A stretch of 6,960 nucleotides of DNA, from contig CACZPC010000135.1 in NCBI GenBank assembly GCA_902782985.1, positions 1 through 6,960 of the forward strand, read 5' to 3'. Shown in pieces: positions 5,575 to 6,960 of this stretch. Source of the DNA: Oscillospiraceae bacterium (lineage in GTDB: Bacteria; Bacillota; Clostridia; Saccharofermentanales; Saccharofermentanaceae). The translations under genes were made by a program, and so were the position numbers. The notes under the pieces are model-generated. The model had not been told where the DNA came from and made no database searches. It saw nothing but the letters and a program-made list of their open reading frames with translations. Positions within the stretch are counted from its first letter, which is position 1. Every line of letters starts with the position of its first letter.

Positions 5575-6767
5575 CGGTTCTTACCGTTCTTTCTAAGCAT
5601 ACTGCGGTAGACAGCGGCACAGTCATCCTCATTAAGAGTCGTAAAGCCTGAGATCGTACCGTTATTTCCGTTAACATGCGTAAGCATCCTTACAAGCTCC
5701 GGAATATCTTCTTCCTTACCGCCTACTTCCTCAAGAGTAGAAGGCATTCCTATGGAGATAAGGAACTGCTGCAAGCGATCGATACCTTCAAGAGCAGTCT
5801 TCTTGGGATCGGCGAAATCCATCTGGCATCCCCATACTCTTACTGCTACCTGAGCGAATCTCATAACATCGTGATCGACTACATATCTGAAGTTAGCCGG
5901 CATCGTAACTGCAAGCCCCGCTCCGTGAGCACAGTCATACATGGCAGACAGCTCATGCTCTATACCGTGTGAAGTCCAGTCCTGAGATCTTCCGACACCG
6001 ACGGAGTTATTGTGCGCCATCATACCGGCCCACATGATATTTGCTCTTGCATCGTAGTTGTCGGGATCCTCGATAACACGGGGAGTCTCCTTCTTCATCG
6101 TAAGGAGCAATGCCTCGATAAGTCTGTCTGTAACTTCTACTTCCTTGCTGTTAGTAAGATATCTCTCATAAAGATGAGCCATGATATCAGTAGCTCCCGC
6201 CGCAGTCTGATAAGGCGGAAGGGTCTGAGTAAGTGCGGGATTCAAGATACTGAACTTGGGGCGAAGAAGATCAGATCCCGATCCTCTCTTGATCATCCCC
6301 TCTTCCTTGGTAATTACGGTATTGGGACTTCCCTCGCTTCCTGCTGCAGATATGGTAAGAACAGTTCCTACGGGAAGAGCAACGGTGATGGGAGTTCCCG
6401 AATAAAGATCCCAGAAGTCACCGTCATACGGCACACCTGCCGCGATAGCCTTAGAGGAATCTATCGTCGATCCGCCGCCTACTGCAAGGATAAAATCCAC
6501 ATTCTCTCTGCGGCAAAGATCGATACCTTCATATACAAGTCCCGATCTTGGATTAGGCTTGACGCCGCCAAGTTCAACAAAAGGTATACCGGAGGCATTA
6601 AGTGAATCCTTTACCCTGTCGAGAAGACCGGATCTTACGACGCTTCCGCCGCCGTAATGTATAAGGACCTTGGATCCTCCGAATCTCTTAACGAGCTCGC
6701 CTGCCTGTGACTCGGTATCTTTTCCGAATACAAAATATGTGGGCGAATAGAAAGTGAAATTATCCAT
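5571..6767 (-). CDS. Iron-containing alcohol dehydrogenase (NAD(P)H-dependent butanol dehydrogenase type)
   Basis: This 398-residue protein is a complete group III (iron-dependent) alcohol dehydrogenase of the BDH/YqhD branch, reducing aldehydes such as butyraldehyde to alcohols with NAD(P)H. The nucleotide-binding half holds GGGS at 39-42, GGVKPNPR (67-74) and GGGSTIDSSKAIA (97-109). The four metal ligands D194, H198, H267 and H281 all sit in their family motifs (GATDIMAHLYERYL and SHGIEHELSAMYDCAHGAGLA), at the same numbering I recall for E. coli YqhD. Length is typical. AGGAGG lies 6 bases before the ATG at 6767. The 3' end overlaps the Cys-rich membrane protein gene. A fermentative role, regenerating NAD(P)+ or removing aldehydes, is likely. 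Substrate and NADH versus NADPH preference cannot be decided by eye. Confidence 0.95.
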   Translation of the reverse strand: MDNFTFYSPTYFVFGKDTESQAGELVKRFGGSKVLIHYGGGSVVRSGLLDRVKDSLNASGIPFVELGGVKPNPRSGLVYEGIDLCRRENVDFILAVGGGSTIDSSKAIAAGVPYDGDFWDLYSGTPITVALPVGTVLTISAAGSEGSPNTVITKEEGMIKRGSGSDLLRPKFSILNPALTQTLPPYQTAAGATDIMAHLYERYLTNSKEVEVTDRLIEALLLTMKKETPRVIEDPDNYDARANIMWAGMMAHNNSVGVGRSQDWTSHGIEHELSAMYDCAHGAGLAVTMPANFRYVVDHDVMRFAQVAVRVWGCQMDFADPKKTALEGIDRLQQFLISIGMPSTLEEVGGKEEDIPELVRMLTHVNGNNGTISGFTTLNEDDCAAVYRSMLRKNGKNR

Positions 6768-6804
6768 GTCGAACCTCCTATGAATAAAACTGTGTCCAAT
6801 AAAG

Positions 6805-6833
6805 ATTATACAAAACTTATATAACTAAGATAA
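6805..6833 (-). promoter_or_regulatory. Promoter of the iron alcohol dehydrogenase gene
   Basis: A perfect TATAAT on the minus strand (6810-6805) lies 37 bases before the ATG, which puts the transcription start near 6798 with a leader of about 31 bases. The -35 region (TTATCT with a 17-base spacer) is poor, so an activator or a repressible design is possible. Confidence 0.55.
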
Positions 6834-6901
6834 TCTCACATATTCGTCCGAGTCCCCGATGTTGCCTTTTAGAATCTTTAACATTTCTTAATACAATTAT
6901 T

Positions 6902-6960
6902 GTGTATTTTTACACTCGCAAGTGTTAGACTCAAATTATCCTAACAACGAAGGGTTTGAG
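6902..6960. repeat. Cluster of short inverted repeats upstream of the alcohol dehydrogenase
   Basis: Four dyads overlap or interlock here. They are GTGTA/TACAC (6902-6915, 4-base loop), ACACT/AGTGT (6912-6925, 4-base loop), TGTTAG/CTAACA (6923-6946, 12 apart) and CTCAAA/TTTGAG (6930-6960, 19 apart, at the window edge). Several share arms, so they are mutually exclusive as hairpins. They may be operators for the dehydrogenase or belong to an upstream gene outside the window. No coding frame is recognised between 6768 and 6960. Confidence 0.4.

Noticed and set aside
6012..6605. Long plus-strand open frame (197 codons) opposite the alcohol dehydrogenase
   Set aside because: It is antisense to a gene with complete catalytic motifs, has no recognisable domain and has a residue make-up typical of shadow translation.
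1..6960. tRNA, rRNA, CRISPR repeats, insertion sequences or phage genes
   Set aside because: No cloverleaf, rRNA-like segment, spaced direct repeats, transposase or integrase motif was seen on reading either strand.

Overview
The window looks like chromosome of a Gram-positive anaerobe of the Clostridia, probably Lachnospiraceae-like. This is inferred from moderate GC, frequent AGA/AGG and ATA codons, strong AGGAGG-type ribosome binding sites, a clostridial-style ECF sigma/anti-sigma pair, a butanol-dehydrogenase-type iron ADH and a FeoB-associated Cys-rich mini-protein. I did not identify a species. Every convincing gene lies on the minus strand, so the text below runs from right to left.

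Right edge (6768-6960): a non-coding leader with a perfect TATAAT box and a cluster of short, partly overlapping inverted repeats. It drives an iron-dependent alcohol dehydrogenase (5571-6767). The dehydrogenase overlaps by ATGA with a 59-residue FeoB-associated Cys-rich membrane protein (5395-5574). A hairpin with a short T run (5357-5385) probably ends this unit.

Middle: an extended -10 promoter pair follows at once and serves cytidine deaminase (4878-5276). Then comes an ECF sigma factor (4251-4814), best started at a TTG codon, behind a TGCAAC-N16-CGTCT sequence that looks like an autoregulated ECF promoter. The sigma gene overlaps by ATGA with a single-pass membrane protein, the likely anti-sigma factor (3649-4254). 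Eleven bases on is a Cys-rich protein of the FliB (flagellin lysine N-methylase) family (2852-3637).

Left: after 44 bases holding a perfect extended -10 placed as if for a leaderless transcript, there is a YgjP/DUF45-type zinc metallopeptidase (2100-2807). Its last 11 bases overlap the start of a very large DUF4011/superfamily I helicase protein (1-2110). Only the first 703 codons of that protein are in the window. The coupled metallopeptidase and helicase are the best candidate for an unusual, possibly anti-phage, module. No clear terminator was seen between the sigma gene and the helicase, so the ECF promoter could feed the whole left half. No RNA genes, CRISPR arrays, insertion sequences or plus-strand genes were found.
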